From Bacillaceae bacterium (GTDB taxonomy: Bacteria; Bacillota; Bacilli; Bacillales; Alkalibacillaceae): a stretch of DNA of 64,000 bases. Of the stretch, positions 9,461 through 19,746 are shown in pieces. The notes beneath the pieces were generated by a model. That model ran no database searches, was not told the DNA's origin, and saw nothing but the letters and a program-made list of their open reading frames with translations. The first letter of the stretch is position 1. Each line of letters starts with the position of its first letter. The translations under genes were made by a program, and so were the position numbers. The stretch is from NCBI GenBank assembly GCA_017656265.1, contig JACDOD010000003.1, forward strand, positions 186,001 through 250,000, written 5' to 3'.

Positions 9461-10369
9461 ATGAAACAGCCAGAATTTCGATCAGGTTTTATCGCAATTA
9501 TCGGCAGGCCAAATGTTGGAAAATCTACGTTCATGAATCGTGTAATCGGGCAAAAGGTTGCGATTATGAGTGATAAACCTCAGACAACCCGCAATAAAAT
9601 TCAAGGTGTATTAACAAGGGAAGATGCTCAGTTTGTGTTTATCGATACACCTGGAATTCATAAGCCAAAACATAAATTAGGGGACTTTATGGTAAAGTCA
9701 GCCGAACATACATTAAATGAAGTTGACCTTGTTTTGTTTATGGTAAATGCAAAAGAGGGATACGGACGAGGGGATCAGTATATCATGGACCGGTTACAAT
9801 CGGTTAAACAGCCAGTCTTCCTCGTGGTCAATAAAATTGATCAAGTCCATCCCGATGAATTGTTAACGTTTATTGATCAATACCGAAATAAATTGGACTT
9901 TGCGGAAATTGTGCCGATTTCTGCACTGGAAGGGAATAATATTGACCGATTGCTGGAAGTCATGACAGAGTACCTGCCTGAAGGTCCCAAATATTATCCG
10001 GACGATCAGATAACAGACCATCCAGAGCGGTTTATCATGAGTGAAATGATTCGGGAAAAAGTCCTTCATTTAACCAGGGAAGAAGTTCCTCACTCCATAG
10101 CTGTGGTGATTGATTCCGTACAAAAACGGGAAGATCAGGATATCATTGATGTACAGGCAACGGTGATCACAGAACGATCGTCACAAAAGGGGATTATCAT
10201 TGGCAAACAGGGGAAAATGCTAAAAGAAATTGGAAAAAGAGCCAGGGAAGATATCGAAGCCCTGTTAGGGTCAAAAATTTATCTGGAACTGTGGGTAAAA
10301 GTACAAAAGGATTGGAGAAACCGCCTTACGCAGCTAAGGGAATACGGTTATCGAGAAGATGAATATTAA
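9461..10369 (+). CDS. era: GTPase Era
   Basis: A 302-residue Era GTPase that binds the 3' end of 16S rRNA during 30S assembly. G1 is GRPNVGKS (15-22), G3 is DTPG (62-65), G4 is NKID (about 124-127), and a C-terminal KH domain with the GKQGKMLK loop spans about 200-285. GGAGG precedes the ATG. There are 120 bases between dgkA and era, enough for an internal promoter, though I see only weak candidates. Confidence 0.97.
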   Translation: MKQPEFRSGFIAIIGRPNVGKSTFMNRVIGQKVAIMSDKPQTTRNKIQGVLTREDAQFVFIDTPGIHKPKHKLGDFMVKSAEHTLNEVDLVLFMVNAKEGYGRGDQYIMDRLQSVKQPVFLVVNKIDQVHPDELLTFIDQYRNKLDFAEIVPISALEGNNIDRLLEVMTEYLPEGPKYYPDDQITDHPERFIMSEMIREKVLHLTREEVPHSIAVVIDSVQKREDQDIIDVQATVITERSSQKGIIIGKQGKMLKEIGKRAREDIEALLGSKIYLELWVKVQKDWRNRLTQLREYGYREDEY

Positions 10370-10435
10370 CCTATACATGGAAAATATTTTTACTAATGAA
10401 GAAGCTGTTCCTGCTAAAGATAAAAACAAAAGAAG

Positions 10436-10464
10436 TTGTTTTTTCACATAAGCTGAAAAAACAA
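10436..10464 (+). other. A/T hairpin in front of yqzL
   Basis: TTGTTTTTTCA and its exact complement flank a 7-base loop, ending just before the yqzL ribosome binding site. It is not a standard terminator, because the T run lies in the left arm. It could stabilise or attenuate the era-yqzL-recO transcript. Confidence 0.45.
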
Positions 10465-10480
10465 GAAAGGTGGGGTTCTA

Positions 10481-10627
10481 ATGATTGATTTTTCCTGGAA
10501 AGTTTTTAGTAAAACAGGGAATATTGAAACGTATTTGCTGATGAAAGAATTGGAAACTACCTATGAACAAACGGTTCAAAATAAACGGCAGGATGAAGAG
10601 AACATGAGACTGGATTCTAATGTTTAA
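10481..10627 (+). CDS. yqzL: Small protein YqzL
   Basis: A 48-residue protein beginning MIDFSWKVFSKTGNIETYLL, which matches the conserved YqzL family found between era and recO in Bacillus. The function is unknown. It has an AAAGGTGGGG ribosome binding site and ends 12-21 bases before recO, depending on the recO start. It is easily missed because it is so short. Confidence 0.9.
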   Translation: MIDFSWKVFSKTGNIETYLLMKELETTYEQTVQNKRQDEENMRLDSNV

Positions 10628-10648
10628 TTTCGAAGCAGGGTGAACAGG

Positions 10649-11392
10649 GTGTTTGAAAAATTAGAGGGAATCGTCTTAAAGACTCGGGATTATGGAGAAA
10701 CACATAAAATTGTCACACTGTTTACAAAGCAGCGGGGCAAAATCGGGGTTGTAGCCCGCGGTGCCAAAAAGCCCAGGAGCAGAATGGCTGCCATTACGCA
10801 GCCCTTTGTTTATGGAACTTATCTCGTCCAGATCAGCAAAAATTTGGGCAATCTGCAGCAGGGTGAAGTGCTGCATTCCATGCGCCAGATTCGGGAAGAC
10901 ATTATGAAAACAGCCTATGCAGCCTATCTTGCTGAGTTAACGGATCGGATTTTAGAATCCCACGAACCCGATCCATTTATCTGGGAGCAGCTTTTACATA
11001 CACTGGAACGAATGACTGATGAGGAACCGGATATACTTACGATGATGTATGAATTAAAGATGTTTGAAAAAGGGGGTTTTGCCCCAGAATTGAATCGATG
11101 TGTATCCTGCGGTGCAACAGAAAATATCCGGCACTTTTCCATTTCAGAGGGCGGACTGATCTGCCTCCCATGCAAGAAATATGATCCGGATGCCCTTTTA
11201 ATGGACGAGAAGCTCATTAAAATTTTGCGGTATTTAAGATATTTAAATGTAGAACGGGTTGGGCAAATTTCCATAAAAACAGAGAACCGAAAGAAACTGA
11301 GAAACCTCCTGGATGGTTACTACGACCGATACGGAGGATATCAGCTGAAATCCAAGCGGTTCATTCAGCAAATGGACACATTTGAACTATAG
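10649..11392 (+). CDS. recO: DNA repair protein RecO
   Basis: A RecO recombination mediator that loads RecA with RecR. It has an N-terminal OB fold (about residues 1-80), a helical domain and a four-cysteine zinc site (CVSC followed by CLPC, about residues 150-176). I prefer the GTG at 10649, giving MFEKLEGIVLKTRDYGETHK and 247 residues, because known RecO proteins begin at this point. An upstream in-frame GTG at 10640 is also possible. The next gene is ccpN; glyQS is missing from between them. Confidence 0.94.
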   Translation: MFEKLEGIVLKTRDYGETHKIVTLFTKQRGKIGVVARGAKKPRSRMAAITQPFVYGTYLVQISKNLGNLQQGEVLHSMRQIREDIMKTAYAAYLAELTDRILESHEPDPFIWEQLLHTLERMTDEEPDILTMMYELKMFEKGGFAPELNRCVSCGATENIRHFSISEGGLICLPCKKYDPDALLMDEKLIKILRYLRYLNVERVGQISIKTENRKKLRNLLDGYYDRYGGYQLKSKRFIQQMDTFEL

Positions 11393-11396
11393 AAAA

Positions 11397-11434
11397 AGGG
11401 ATGCACCTGACAAGCAGGACATCTCTTTTTTTTG
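11397..11434 (+). terminator. Terminator after recO
   Basis: AGGGATG pairs with CATCTCT, with an inner CCTG/CAGG stem, followed by a long T run. The -35 of the ccpN promoter starts inside this T run. Confidence 0.7.
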
Positions 11435-11460
11435 TTGAAGAAATAAAAATAAGCTATAAT
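11432..11460 (+). promoter_or_regulatory. Promoter of ccpN
   Basis: TTGTTG (11432-11437) and TATAAT (11455-11460) are separated by 17 bases. The ccpN start codon lies 45 bases downstream of the -10. Confidence 0.6.
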
Positions 11461-11504
11461 AATTATTAATTCGTATGACATATTTGGTATAGGGTGGTGA
11501 GACC

Positions 11505-12134
11505 ATGGAATTAACTTCCCGCCAGGAACAGATTTTAGAAATCGTAAAAGAGAATGAACCAATTACAGGAGAAAGTATAGCGGAAAAATTGAATTTAACC
11601 CGAGCAACTCTAAGACCTGATCTGGCTATTTTGACGATGGCAGGTTTTCTGGACGCCAGGCCCCGGGTCGGGTATTTTTATACAGGAAGATCTGGATCCG
11701 AGCTTTTCTCTGAAAAACTCAAACAGATGAAAGTAAAGGATTATCAATCGATCCCTGTTGTTGTGAATGAGAATGTTTCTGTGTATGATGCTATTTGTAC
11801 CATGTTTCTTGAAGATGTCGGCACACTTTTTGTTGTGAATGGCCACTCCCATCTCGCAGGCGTTTTATCCAGAAAGGACTTGCTGCGTGCAAGTATGGGG
11901 AAACAGGATTTAGCCGAGATTCCTGTACATATCATTATGACGAGAATGCCTAATGTGACTATGTGCGAAAAAGAAGATTTGTTAATTGAAGCTGCCCAGA
12001 AGCTGATTGAGAAGCAAATCGATGCCCTTCCCGTTGTGAAAAGAGCGAATGAAGGGTTTGAGGTGGTCGGCCGCATAACAAAAACAAATATGACAAAGGT
12101 ACTTGTTGAATTGGCCAGAGACGAACAAATTTAG
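11505..12134 (+). CDS. ccpN: CcpN-type repressor of gluconeogenesis
   Basis: A 209-residue regulator with an N-terminal winged helix-turn-helix (about residues 3-62) and two CBS domains (about 75-205), the architecture of CcpN/YqzB. In B. subtilis CcpN represses gapB, pckA and sr1 on glycolytic carbon sources and is tuned by ATP and ADP through the CBS pair. It forms an operon with ppsR, 24 bases downstream. GGTGGTGAGA precedes the ATG. Confidence 0.93.
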   Translation: MELTSRQEQILEIVKENEPITGESIAEKLNLTRATLRPDLAILTMAGFLDARPRVGYFYTGRSGSELFSEKLKQMKVKDYQSIPVVVNENVSVYDAICTMFLEDVGTLFVVNGHSHLAGVLSRKDLLRASMGKQDLAEIPVHIIMTRMPNVTMCEKEDLLIEAAQKLIEKQIDALPVVKRANEGFEVVGRITKTNMTKVLVELARDEQI

Positions 12135-12158
12135 GCTTTTTAAGGAGGAGTCGGGAAG

Positions 12159-12965
12159 ATGAAACCTATTGTCTATGTTGTCTCAGACTCAGTCGGTGAG
12201 ACTGCGGAATTGGTGATGAAAGCGTCTTTAAGTCAGTTTAATGACGGGAATTTTGAAATTAGAAGAATTCCTTATGTAGACGATCAGGAGACGATCATAG
12301 AGGCTATACAGTTGGCGAAGGATAACAATGCCATTGTAGGATTTACCCTTGTCAAGCCTGAGCTTAGAAGTTTTATGAAAGAGGAAAGTAGGAAACAATC
12401 GGTCAAATCCATTGATATCCTCGGTCCTATGCTGGAAGTCATGGAAAAGCATTTTAATAAAACTCCTAGACTGGAGCCCGGTCTTGTTCACAAGCTGGAT
12501 GAAGATTATTTCAAACGTGTGGAAGCAGTGGAATTTGCCGTTAAGTATGATGATGGAAGAGATCCTCGGGGAATTATGCGGGCGGATATCATTTTAATAG
12601 GGGTTTCCCGTACATCCAAAACCCCCCTTTCTCAATACCTCGCTCACAAGCGGCTAAAAGTGGCTAATGTTCCAATCGTACCAGAGGTAGAACCTCCTGA
12701 GGAACTGTTTAAGGTAGATCCGACTAAATGCATAGGGCTTCGAATTAACCCGGATAAGCTTAATCACATCCGAAAAGAGCGGTTGAGAGCTCTTGGTCTG
12801 GATGATGATGCTAATTATGCCAATATAAACCGCATTAAAGAAGAGCTTGAGTTTTTTGATCGGGTATCTGAGAAAATTGGTTGCAAAGTCATTGATGTAT
12901 CAAATAAGGCGGTCGAGGAAACAGCTAATGTCATTTTAAATTTTCTTCAGAAAAAACACAGGTAA
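12159..12965 (+). CDS. yqfL: PEP synthase/PPDK regulatory kinase-phosphorylase
   Basis: A 268-residue DUF299 family protein (PpsR/YqfL). Family members both phosphorylate (ADP-dependent) and dephosphorylate pyruvate phosphate dikinase or PEP synthase. A P-loop-like [11 protein letters not shown] lies at residues 148-158. It is preceded by AAGGAGG. Its pairing with ccpN ties transcriptional and post-translational control of gluconeogenesis together. The target dikinase is not in this window. Confidence 0.92.
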   Translation: MKPIVYVVSDSVGETAELVMKASLSQFNDGNFEIRRIPYVDDQETIIEAIQLAKDNNAIVGFTLVKPELRSFMKEESRKQSVKSIDILGPMLEVMEKHFNKTPRLEPGLVHKLDEDYFKRVEAVEFAVKYDDGRDPRGIMRADIILIGVSRTSKTPLSQYLAHKRLKVANVPIVPEVEPPEELFKVDPTKCIGLRINPDKLNHIRKERLRALGLDDDANYANINRIKEELEFFDRVSEKIGCKVIDVSNKAVEETANVILNFLQKKHR

Positions 12966-12982
12966 ATCACCCTGTGTTTTTT
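12952..12982 (+). terminator. Terminator after yqfL
   Basis: AAAAACACAGG pairs with CCTGTGTTTTT around an 8-base loop. The stem overlaps the last codons and stop of yqfL. Confidence 0.85.
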
Positions 12983-13151
12983 GCTGAAAAGGATTAGCTT
13001 TTTTGGGCAAACTGTATTATAATTAATTTTTGTGAAAAAAAGTTTCTATGTTTAGTTTTATTTGGCAGAGAACAAAATAATAATATCTTACAAAACATAT
13101 GATTAATCGAAGAAAGGGAGGATTCATCCAGGTATTGTAGAAGTATTCAAT

Positions 13152-13613
13152 ATGAAAAACATTTTTGTAGATGCTGATCATTGTCCTGTAAAAAAGGAAA
13201 TTTGTATAGTAGCTCAAAAGTATTCATTGACACCAAATTTTGTCACAACTTATCAAAACAGGCCAGGAGATGAAGGCTGCGGGGAATGGTTTCTGGTAGA
13301 TCAGGGTAATGAAGCTGTTGATTACTTTATATTAAATCGAGTCAAAAAAGGGGACTTAATCATTACCGATGATCTTTCCCTCGGAACACTTCTGACGGTC
13401 CGGGGTGCAATCGTTTTGACATCAAGGGGAAGAGTTGTGTCCGAAAAGGATGCGGACAGCATTCTGTTGCACAAACATGCAAGGCTAAAAAGCCGGAAAC
13501 AGAACATTCGAATAAAAGGCCCGTCTCCCTTTACAAAAAAAGAGAGGGAAAATTTTTGTTCAGTTTTTGAAAAAATCTTGTCGACAAATGAAGGGTTTTT
13601 AACAAGTTTCTAG
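13152..13613 (+). CDS. yqxD: UPF0178 family protein YqxD
   Basis: A 153-residue UPF0178 (YaiI/YqxD) protein, probably a PIN-like fold. The family signature VDADxCPVK appears at residues 5-13, here with His in place of the usual Ala. A TDDLSLGTLL stretch at about 75-84 supplies further acidic residues. The function is unproven. It lies 27 bases before dnaG, as in B. subtilis. I see no clear AGGAGG directly before the ATG, so translation initiation may be weak. Confidence 0.85.
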   Translation: MKNIFVDADHCPVKKEICIVAQKYSLTPNFVTTYQNRPGDEGCGEWFLVDQGNEAVDYFILNRVKKGDLIITDDLSLGTLLTVRGAIVLTSRGRVVSEKDADSILLHKHARLKSRKQNIRIKGPSPFTKKERENFCSVFEKILSTNEGFLTSF

Positions 13614-13640
13614 AATAACTTTAAAACATGGTGATTGAAA

Positions 13641-15461
13641 ATGCCTGATCAATTAAAAGATCAATTTATTGAAGAATTAAGGGCCTCTAATGACATTGTT
13701 GAGGTTGTTGGTGAATACGTACAGCTTAAAAAGCAAGGGCGGAATTATTTTGGATTATGCCCATTTCATAATGAAAACACACCATCCTTTTCAGTATCTC
13801 CTGAAAAGCAGATTTTTCATTGTTTTGGCTGCGGAAAAGGTGGTAATGTTCTGACATTTGTGATGGAGATAGAGGGCATATCCTTTAAAGAAGCAGTTGC
13901 CCGCCTGGCGGAAAAGTCAGGAAAATCATTGCCTGAATCATTTAAAACAGAGCACGTATCACCTGCTAATCAAGAAGCACGTAATATTCTTGAAGCCCAT
14001 CAGCTGTTAACTAAATTATACCATCATTTGTTAAAACATACAAAAGAGGGGAAAGACGCCTATCAGTACCTGATTAAAAGGGGCATCACAGATGAAACCA
14101 TTGATGCTTTCCAAATTGGGTATGCGCCGGATTCCAAAACCTTTGTAGCTTCTTTTTTAGAAAAAAAGGGTTTTCACCTTCAAACCATGGTGAAAGCAGG
14201 ATTATTGTCAGTCACTGGCGAAAATAGTTATATAGACCGATTTAGAGGCCGGGTTATATTCCCGATTCGGAATCACCAGGGCAAAACGGTTGCTTTTGGA
14301 GGAAGAACACTGACTGATCAGCAGCCAAAATACATCAACAGCCCGGAAACAGATATATTTCATAAGGGGAAAATGTTTTTTAATTTTGATTTAGCCAGGC
14401 CCCATATCCGTAAGAAATCGGAAGCGGTGCTGGTCGAGGGTGCTGTCGATGTCATTGCCTCCTATCAGGCAGGGGTTCAAAACGTCATCGCTACGCTGGG
14501 AACAGCATTGACCGATGTGCAGGCACAGCTGCTGAGGCGTTACGTAGATACTGTCATCATTTGTTACGATGCCGATCAGGCTGGCCTTGAGGCAACCATT
14601 AAGGCAGCGTCCCAGCTTAAGAAAGTTGGCTGCTACGTTAAAATTGCCCAGATGAAAGATGGTATGGATCCTGATGAGTATATACAGACCTATGGCAGTG
14701 AAAGTTTTCATCAACATGTCATACAGGCGAACATATCATATATGTCCTTTTATTTAAAATACTTACGCAGAGAATTTAATCTTCAGCTGGAGACAGACAG
14801 AATAAGATATATAGAAAAGGCACTTGATTATATATCTGCAGTTGATAAGCCTGTTGAAAGGGAACATTATCTGAAAGATCTGGCTGATGAGTTTGAACTT
14901 TCCAGAGAAACATTGACCCAGGAAATTCGCTACAGAAGAAGGAAGATGGGGAAATATAAGGATAATCAGCTGGAAGAAAGACATAATAATAGTAGTTCAT
15001 TGAAGAAAGAATCTGAAAAATTGCTGCCTGCATTCCATAATGCAGAACGTTATTTGCTCGCCTATATGGTAAAGGACCGTGAAATTGCAGATTATGTCCA
15101 GCAAGAGCTGGGAGGGGCATTTCTGATAAATGAGCATCAGGTGATCGTTACCTACTTATATGCGTTTTACGAAGAAAATCATCAGGCTGATATCAGCAGC
15201 TTTATCGAATACTTGCCTGATGAACATTTGAGAAACTTGATTTCAAAGATTGCCCTATTGCCTGTTTCTGACACAACATCAAACCGGGAAATTCAGGATT
15301 ATATTAACGTTATCAGAAACGAAAAGCTTCGTAAAGAACTCCATAAATTAGAACTTGAACAAAGAGAAGCCGAGCGTCAGAAAAATCCGGTAAGAGCAGC
15401 ACAAATTGCGATGGAAATACTTGAATTAAAGAAGCAGCAAAAGCATGAGAAGTACAAATAA
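13641..15461 (+). CDS. dnaG: DNA primase
   Basis: A 606-residue DnaG primase that makes RNA primers for replication. The zinc domain has Cys40, His43, Cys61 and Cys64 (CPFH and CFGCG). The Toprim core holds VLVEGAVDV (about 264-272) and CYDADQAG (about 309-316), and the C-terminal helicase-interaction domain starts near residue 460. I prefer the ATG at 13641 over the TTG six bases earlier because of its spacing from GGTGA. It is transcribed with sigA. Confidence 0.96.
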   Translation: MPDQLKDQFIEELRASNDIVEVVGEYVQLKKQGRNYFGLCPFHNENTPSFSVSPEKQIFHCFGCGKGGNVLTFVMEIEGISFKEAVARLAEKSGKSLPESFKTEHVSPANQEARNILEAHQLLTKLYHHLLKHTKEGKDAYQYLIKRGITDETIDAFQIGYAPDSKTFVASFLEKKGFHLQTMVKAGLLSVTGENSYIDRFRGRVIFPIRNHQGKTVAFGGRTLTDQQPKYINSPETDIFHKGKMFFNFDLARPHIRKKSEAVLVEGAVDVIASYQAGVQNVIATLGTALTDVQAQLLRRYVDTVIICYDADQAGLEATIKAASQLKKVGCYVKIAQMKDGMDPDEYIQTYGSESFHQHVIQANISYMSFYLKYLRREFNLQLETDRIRYIEKALDYISAVDKPVEREHYLKDLADEFELSRETLTQEIRYRRRKMGKYKDNQLEERHNNSSSLKKESEKLLPAFHNAERYLLAYMVKDREIADYVQQELGGAFLINEHQVIVTYLYAFYEENHQADISSFIEYLPDEHLRNLISKIALLPVSDTTSNREIQDYINVIRNEKLRKELHKLELEQREAERQKNPVRAAQIAMEILELKKQQKHEKYK

Positions 15462-15489
15462 GTTTTTGTATCTGGAAGGAGGGGTACCC

Positions 15490-16608
15490 ATGGCAGATAA
15501 GCCATCTCGTTCTCAAGATAAAGACGAAGAACTAACCTTGGATCAAGCCAAAGAACAGCTGGTTGAGCTTGGCAAGAAGCGTGGGATTTTGGCTTATGAG
15601 GAAGTGGCAGACCGTCTTTCTCATTTTGAATTAGACTCAGATCAAATGGATGAATTTTATGAATATCTTGGTGATCAAGGAATCGAAATTATCGGTGATA
15701 ATGATGAAGACCCGAACATGCAGCAAATTTCTAAAGAAGAGGAATTTGATTTAAATGATTTAAGTGTACCTCCAGGAGTAAAGATTAATGACCCGGTAAG
15801 GATGTATTTAAAAGAAATCGGACGTGTTGATTTGCTGTCAGCAGAAGAGGAAATCGAACTGGCAAAACGCATTGAACAGGGAGATGAAGAAGCCAAGAAG
15901 CGTCTGGCAGAGGCCAATTTACGCCTGGTCGTAAGTATTGCCAAACGATATGTTGGCCGGGGAATGCTCTTTCTGGACTTAATCCAAGAAGGGAACATGG
16001 GATTAATAAAAGCTGTTGAAAAATTTGATTACCGAAAAGGATATAAATTTAGCACATATGCAACCTGGTGGATCAGACAGGCCATTACCCGTGCTATAGC
16101 TGATCAGGCCCGTACAATCCGAATCCCTGTGCACATGGTTGAAACCATTAACAAACTGATTCGTGTACAGCGACAGTTGCTTCAGGATCTGGGCCGTGAA
16201 CCTACCCCGGAAGAGATTGCAGAGGAAATGGATTTAACTCCTGACAAAGTAAGAGAAATCCTGAAAATTGCCCAGGAACCTGTTTCTCTTGAAACGCCTA
16301 TAGGAGAAGAAGACGATTCTCATCTCGGCGACTTTATTGAAGATCAGGATGCAACATCCCCTTCTGATCATGCTGCCTATGAACTGTTAAAAGAGCAGCT
16401 GGAAGATGTATTAGATACGTTAACAGACAGAGAAGAAAATGTCCTGCGTCTTCGTTTTGGCCTGGATGACGGACGCACCCGCACGCTAGAGGAAGTAGGG
16501 AAAGTTTTTGGCGTTACACGTGAGCGCATCCGCCAGATCGAAGCAAAAGCCCTGAGAAAATTGAGACATCCAAGCCGCAGCAAGCGCCTAAAAGATTTCT
16601 TAGAATAA
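15490..16608 (+). CDS. sigA: Primary sigma factor SigA
   Basis: A 372-residue housekeeping sigma factor. Region 1.1 is short, followed by regions 1.2-2 with the typical RMYLKEIG, the 2.3/2.4 stretch [16 protein letters not shown], region 3, and region 4 ending with the [20 protein letters not shown] helix-turn-helix. The ATG at 15490 follows GGAAGGAGGGG. The upstream in-frame methionine at 15445 lies inside dnaG and would add a non-conserved leader. It completes the yqxD-dnaG-sigA macromolecular synthesis operon. Confidence 0.98.
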   Translation: MADKPSRSQDKDEELTLDQAKEQLVELGKKRGILAYEEVADRLSHFELDSDQMDEFYEYLGDQGIEIIGDNDEDPNMQQISKEEEFDLNDLSVPPGVKINDPVRMYLKEIGRVDLLSAEEEIELAKRIEQGDEEAKKRLAEANLRLVVSIAKRYVGRGMLFLDLIQEGNMGLIKAVEKFDYRKGYKFSTYATWWIRQAITRAIADQARTIRIPVHMVETINKLIRVQRQLLQDLGREPTPEEIAEEMDLTPDKVREILKIAQEPVSLETPIGEEDDSHLGDFIEDQDATSPSDHAAYELLKEQLEDVLDTLTDREENVLRLRFGLDDGRTRTLEEVGKVFGVTRERIRQIEAKALRKLRHPSRSKRLKDFLE

Positions 16609-16620
16609 TGCAATCCTGCC

Positions 16621-16655
16621 AGTCGTTGCCAATGGCAACGACTGTGCATTTTTTT
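16621..16655 (+). terminator. Terminator after sigA
   Basis: AGTCGTTGCC and GGCAACGACT pair perfectly around a 3-base loop, followed by a T run at 16649-16655. Confidence 0.92.
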
Positions 16656-16747
16656 ATCAGGTTATAGACAACACCAATTAAATTAAGCAGATGTTCAATA
16701 AGATGATGCAGCCAACACAACAGTTCCCTTATCAGGGGGTGAAACGG

Positions 16748-17275
16748 GTGTCTAAGGACCGAAAGAAAATTATCCTTAATGAAATTGAATACTGGAAAGA
16801 AAATCGTCTTCTTCCAAAAGAATACTGTGATTTTCTCATTGCACTTTATACGGAAGGAAGCGGGATTCAATCTAAGCGCCATAACTGGAAAAAAAGCGCT
16901 TTCTTTCTTGATATCATGCTGATCTTGCTCATGCTCCCACTTTCATTTCTTGTCATATATTTTACTCAATTCAGTCTGGTAATGCAAATTTTCATAATAT
17001 TCATATTTTTGCTTTTCCTATACATCCATATCATTTATTTGCGAAAAAATAATTCGATTTACTTTCATCTTGCACTTATCATATTTCTTCTTGTATTTTT
17101 CATACTTTCTGTCCATCTGGTGAACATATTAACAGGAAATGATTTTTACATTCAGGGAATTGTGCTGGCAAACTGTATTTTGTGGGCTGTTCTGGGCTTT
17201 TCTAAAAAATATCATTATTTAACGGCTTCGGGCATCATCGGGGTATTATTGCTGATTCTCTTTTTTGTTTTATAA
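16748..17275 (+). CDS. Multi-pass membrane protein of unknown function
   Basis: A 175-residue protein with a basic, soluble N-terminus (residues 1-50) containing KIILNEIEYWKEN and LPKEYCDFLIALY, followed by four or five membrane spans. The GTG at 16748 is favoured because AGGGGGTGA lies just upstream; an earlier ATG at 16691 lacks a site. I recognise no specific family. The N-terminal helix resembles a short anchoring domain seen in several Bacillus membrane proteins. It stands alone between sigA and cccA. Confidence 0.7.
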   Translation: MSKDRKKIILNEIEYWKENRLLPKEYCDFLIALYTEGSGIQSKRHNWKKSAFFLDIMLILLMLPLSFLVIYFTQFSLVMQIFIIFIFLLFLYIHIIYLRKNNSIYFHLALIIFLLVFFILSVHLVNILTGNDFYIQGIVLANCILWAVLGFSKKYHYLTASGIIGVLLLILFFVL

Positions 17276-17392
17276 GTTTTCATATTTTTGCCCTTTTCTC
17301 ATGGGCTCTTTTCAAGTAAAATAATTATAGTTTGTCATTATTATACCTGATACATGAACAACAGTTGATTACATAAGGAGGAAAGAAGAGCT

Positions 17393-17773
17393 ATGAAAAA
17401 GAATCCACTTGTACCGTATGCAATGATCGCCATTTTAGGTATCGTGGCAATGGTTATTTTATCAGGTGTTGGATTAAATCAAATGGATGAAGTAAAGAAT
17501 CAGGATGAAAATCAGGAACAGCAGGAACAGGGTGGAGCAGCAGAAACCACTGATCCTGAAGAAATTTTTTCACAAAGCTGCGCGGCATGTCACGGTGCTG
17601 ATTTAGCAGGTGGTGCTGGCGGTCCGGCATTAAATGATGTTGGCGGCCGTTTGTCTAAAGAAGAAATTCAGCAGGTGATCAATAATGGCCGACCTGGAAC
17701 TGCAATGCCAGGTGGACTTGTCAGCCAGGAACAGGCGGAAATTTTAGCACAATGGTTATCTGAACATAAATAA
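17393..17773 (+). CDS. cccA: Cytochrome c550
   Basis: A 126-residue membrane-anchored c-type cytochrome. One N-terminal span (about residues 9-27) anchors it, a Gln/Glu-rich linker follows, and the heme motif CAACH gives Cys63, Cys66 and His67, with Met105 (TAMPGG) as the likely axial ligand. It carries electrons on the outer face of the membrane toward a terminal oxidase. The position after sigA is conserved in Bacillus. AGGAGGAAAG precedes the ATG. Confidence 0.94.
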   Translation: MKKNPLVPYAMIAILGIVAMVILSGVGLNQMDEVKNQDENQEQQEQGGAAETTDPEEIFSQSCAACHGADLAGGAGGPALNDVGGRLSKEEIQQVINNGRPGTAMPGGLVSQEQAEILAQWLSEHK

Positions 17774-17801
17774 GAAACGTTTTGCCATAAAGAAAACAGA
17801 G

Positions 17802-17829
17802 CCCTTGCTATGAGACAATAGCAAGGGTT
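17802..17829 (+). terminator. Hairpin after cccA (CCCTTGC family)
   Basis: CCCTTGCTAT and ATAGCAAGGG pair around a 6-base loop. Only a short T stretch follows. Confidence 0.7.
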
Positions 17830-17870
17830 CCTTGCTATATACACAAGTTCATTCGGGGAGATGGAAAACA

Positions 17871-18575
17871 TTGGACCAGTTTAAACTGTCAGCGAGATTA
17901 CAATCATTAGCTAACTATATTCCAAGTGGTTCACGATTTGCAGATATTGGCACAGATCACGCCTATTTACCCTGCTATGTATGTTTGCATGACCCTGATG
18001 CAAGAGCGGTGGCTGGGGAACTCAATGATGGACCATTTCAGGCTGCCAGGCAGCAAGTGAACGATTTAAATTTAGAAGACCGCATCGATGTGCGGCAGGG
18101 GGATGGATTGTCCATCCTCAAATCAGGTGAAGTAGATACGATTGTCATTGCCGGAATGGGGGGAAAGTTAATTACCAGCATTCTGGATCAGGGCCAGGAT
18201 CGTCTGAAACATGTGGAAAAATTAGTTTTGCAGCCTAACGTGGACGCCCATTACATCAGGCGATGGCTGTACAGTCATGGTTTCTCACTGGAAGATGAAG
18301 TGATAATGAACGAAGAGGGATATTTCTATGAAATTCTGGTTGCTGTAAAAAATGCTAACGCCCGTCTTGACGATTTGTCAGAAAAAGAACAGTATTTTGG
18401 TCCAATTTTGCTTAAAAAAAATGGATCCATATTTAAGGCCAAATGGGCGACGGTTTTAAAGAAAAAACGTTTCATCTTAGAACAGATGGAACATGCGAAA
18501 CACCCTGATACAGCCAAAATGAATATGTTTAAAAGGCAAGTTGATTGGATCAAGGAGGTTTTGAATTATGAGTAA
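17871..18575 (+). CDS. trmK: tRNA (adenine-N1)-methyltransferase TrmK
   Basis: A 234-residue SAM-dependent methyltransferase of the TrmK/YqfN family, which makes m1A22 in the D-arm of tRNA. The SAM-binding ADIGTDHAYLP lies at about residues 24-34 and IAGMGGKLI at about 88-96. The TTG at 17871 is preferred because known TrmK proteins begin at the equivalent of DQFKLSARLQ and GGGGAG lies upstream. The stop overlaps yqfO by eight bases, so the two are translationally coupled. Confidence 0.92.
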   Translation: MDQFKLSARLQSLANYIPSGSRFADIGTDHAYLPCYVCLHDPDARAVAGELNDGPFQAARQQVNDLNLEDRIDVRQGDGLSILKSGEVDTIVIAGMGGKLITSILDQGQDRLKHVEKLVLQPNVDAHYIRRWLYSHGFSLEDEVIMNEEGYFYEILVAVKNANARLDDLSEKEQYFGPILLKKNGSIFKAKWATVLKKKRFILEQMEHAKHPDTAKMNMFKRQVDWIKEVLNYE

Positions 18576-19689
18576 AACGGCTACAGGGCAGGATGTCATC
18601 CGTTTATTTGAATCGTGGGTTCCTAAAGCCATTGCTATGGAAGGAGATAAGATTGGGCTGCATGTGGGGACCCTAAATAAACCTGTACATAAAGTAATGA
18701 TTACTCTCGATGTACTAGAAAACGTGGTAGATGAAGCGATTGAAAAAGGAGTGGATTTAATCATTGCCCACCACCCCCTTATTTTCAAACCATTAAAAAA
18801 AATTACGCCAGACGATGAAAAGGGAAGAATAATTGAAAAATTGATTAAACATAACATCGCTGTCTATGCCGCCCACACGAATCTTGATATAGCTGAAGGG
18901 GGTGTCAACGACTTATTAATGGATGAATTAGGAATTAAGGAGCGGGAAATATTAATCGAAATCGATTCGGAAGAACTGGTAAAACTGGTTGTGTTTGTTC
19001 CGGAAACCCATCAGGATGAAGTCCGGGAAGCACTCGGAGAAAGCGGAGCCGGTCATATTGGCATGTATTCCCACTGCACGTTTCAGACGAAGGGGCAGGG
19101 AACCTTTAAACCTCTGGAGGGAACCAATCCATTCATTGGAAAGCAGGGCGAACTCGAAAAGGTATCCGAGGTGAGAATGGAAACCATTGTACCGGTAACC
19201 CGATTGGGCAAAGTATTAAAAGCTATGGAGGAATCCCATCCTTATGAAGAGGTTGCCTATGATTTATATCCATTAAAAAATAAAGGGAAAACATATGGTT
19301 TAGGACGTTTGGGACGTCTGGAAAATCCCATGACTCTAAAAGAATTTGCTGACTATGCTAAAAAAGCCTTTGATGTTACCGGTTTAAGAGTAATAGGAGA
19401 TTTATCGAAGAACGTTCAAACCGTTGCAGTGATTGGAGGCGACGGAAATAAGTTTATTTCACAGGCAAGAAGAAGAGGAGTCGACGTACTGATTACTGGG
19501 GATCTCTATTATCATACAGCCCATGATGCGCTTGGAATGGGATTAAGTGTCATCGATCCTGGACATCACGTTGAAAAAGTGATGAAAAAGGGGGTACAAA
19601 CGTATCTTTCTAAGCAGTTAGCCAAACACGGTTTTGATACAGAAGTTTTTTCATCAGAGGCGAATACAGATCCTTTTCAATTTTTATAG
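18568..19689 (+). CDS. yqfO: NIF3/DUF34 metal-binding protein YqfO
   Basis: A 373-residue NIF3-family protein with the long form's inserted PII/CutA-like domain (about residues 127-230) between two NIF3 halves. Metal-binding residues include the HHP motif (about 70-72), the AAHTNLD stretch (about 99-105) and the C-terminal DPGHHVEK. It is often annotated as GTP cyclohydrolase type 2, but that activity is not secure. It is coupled to trmK, an arrangement widely conserved in Firmicutes. Confidence 0.93.
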   Translation: MSKTATGQDVIRLFESWVPKAIAMEGDKIGLHVGTLNKPVHKVMITLDVLENVVDEAIEKGVDLIIAHHPLIFKPLKKITPDDEKGRIIEKLIKHNIAVYAAHTNLDIAEGGVNDLLMDELGIKEREILIEIDSEELVKLVVFVPETHQDEVREALGESGAGHIGMYSHCTFQTKGQGTFKPLEGTNPFIGKQGELEKVSEVRMETIVPVTRLGKVLKAMEESHPYEEVAYDLYPLKNKGKTYGLGRLGRLENPMTLKEFADYAKKAFDVTGLRVIGDLSKNVQTVAVIGGDGNKFISQARRRGVDVLITGDLYYHTAHDALGMGLSVIDPGHHVEKVMKKGVQTYLSKQLAKHGFDTEVFSSEANTDPFQFL

Positions 19690-19700
19690 AACGGTCACAT

Positions 19701-19738
19701 TCATGCTGGTAAAAACGTACCGGCATGGATTTTTTTTA
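19701..19738 (+). terminator. Terminator after yqfO
   Basis: CATGCTGGTA and TACCGGCATG pair (one G-T) around AAAACG, followed by eight T residues. Confidence 0.9.
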
Positions 19739-19746
19739 GATAGCTG

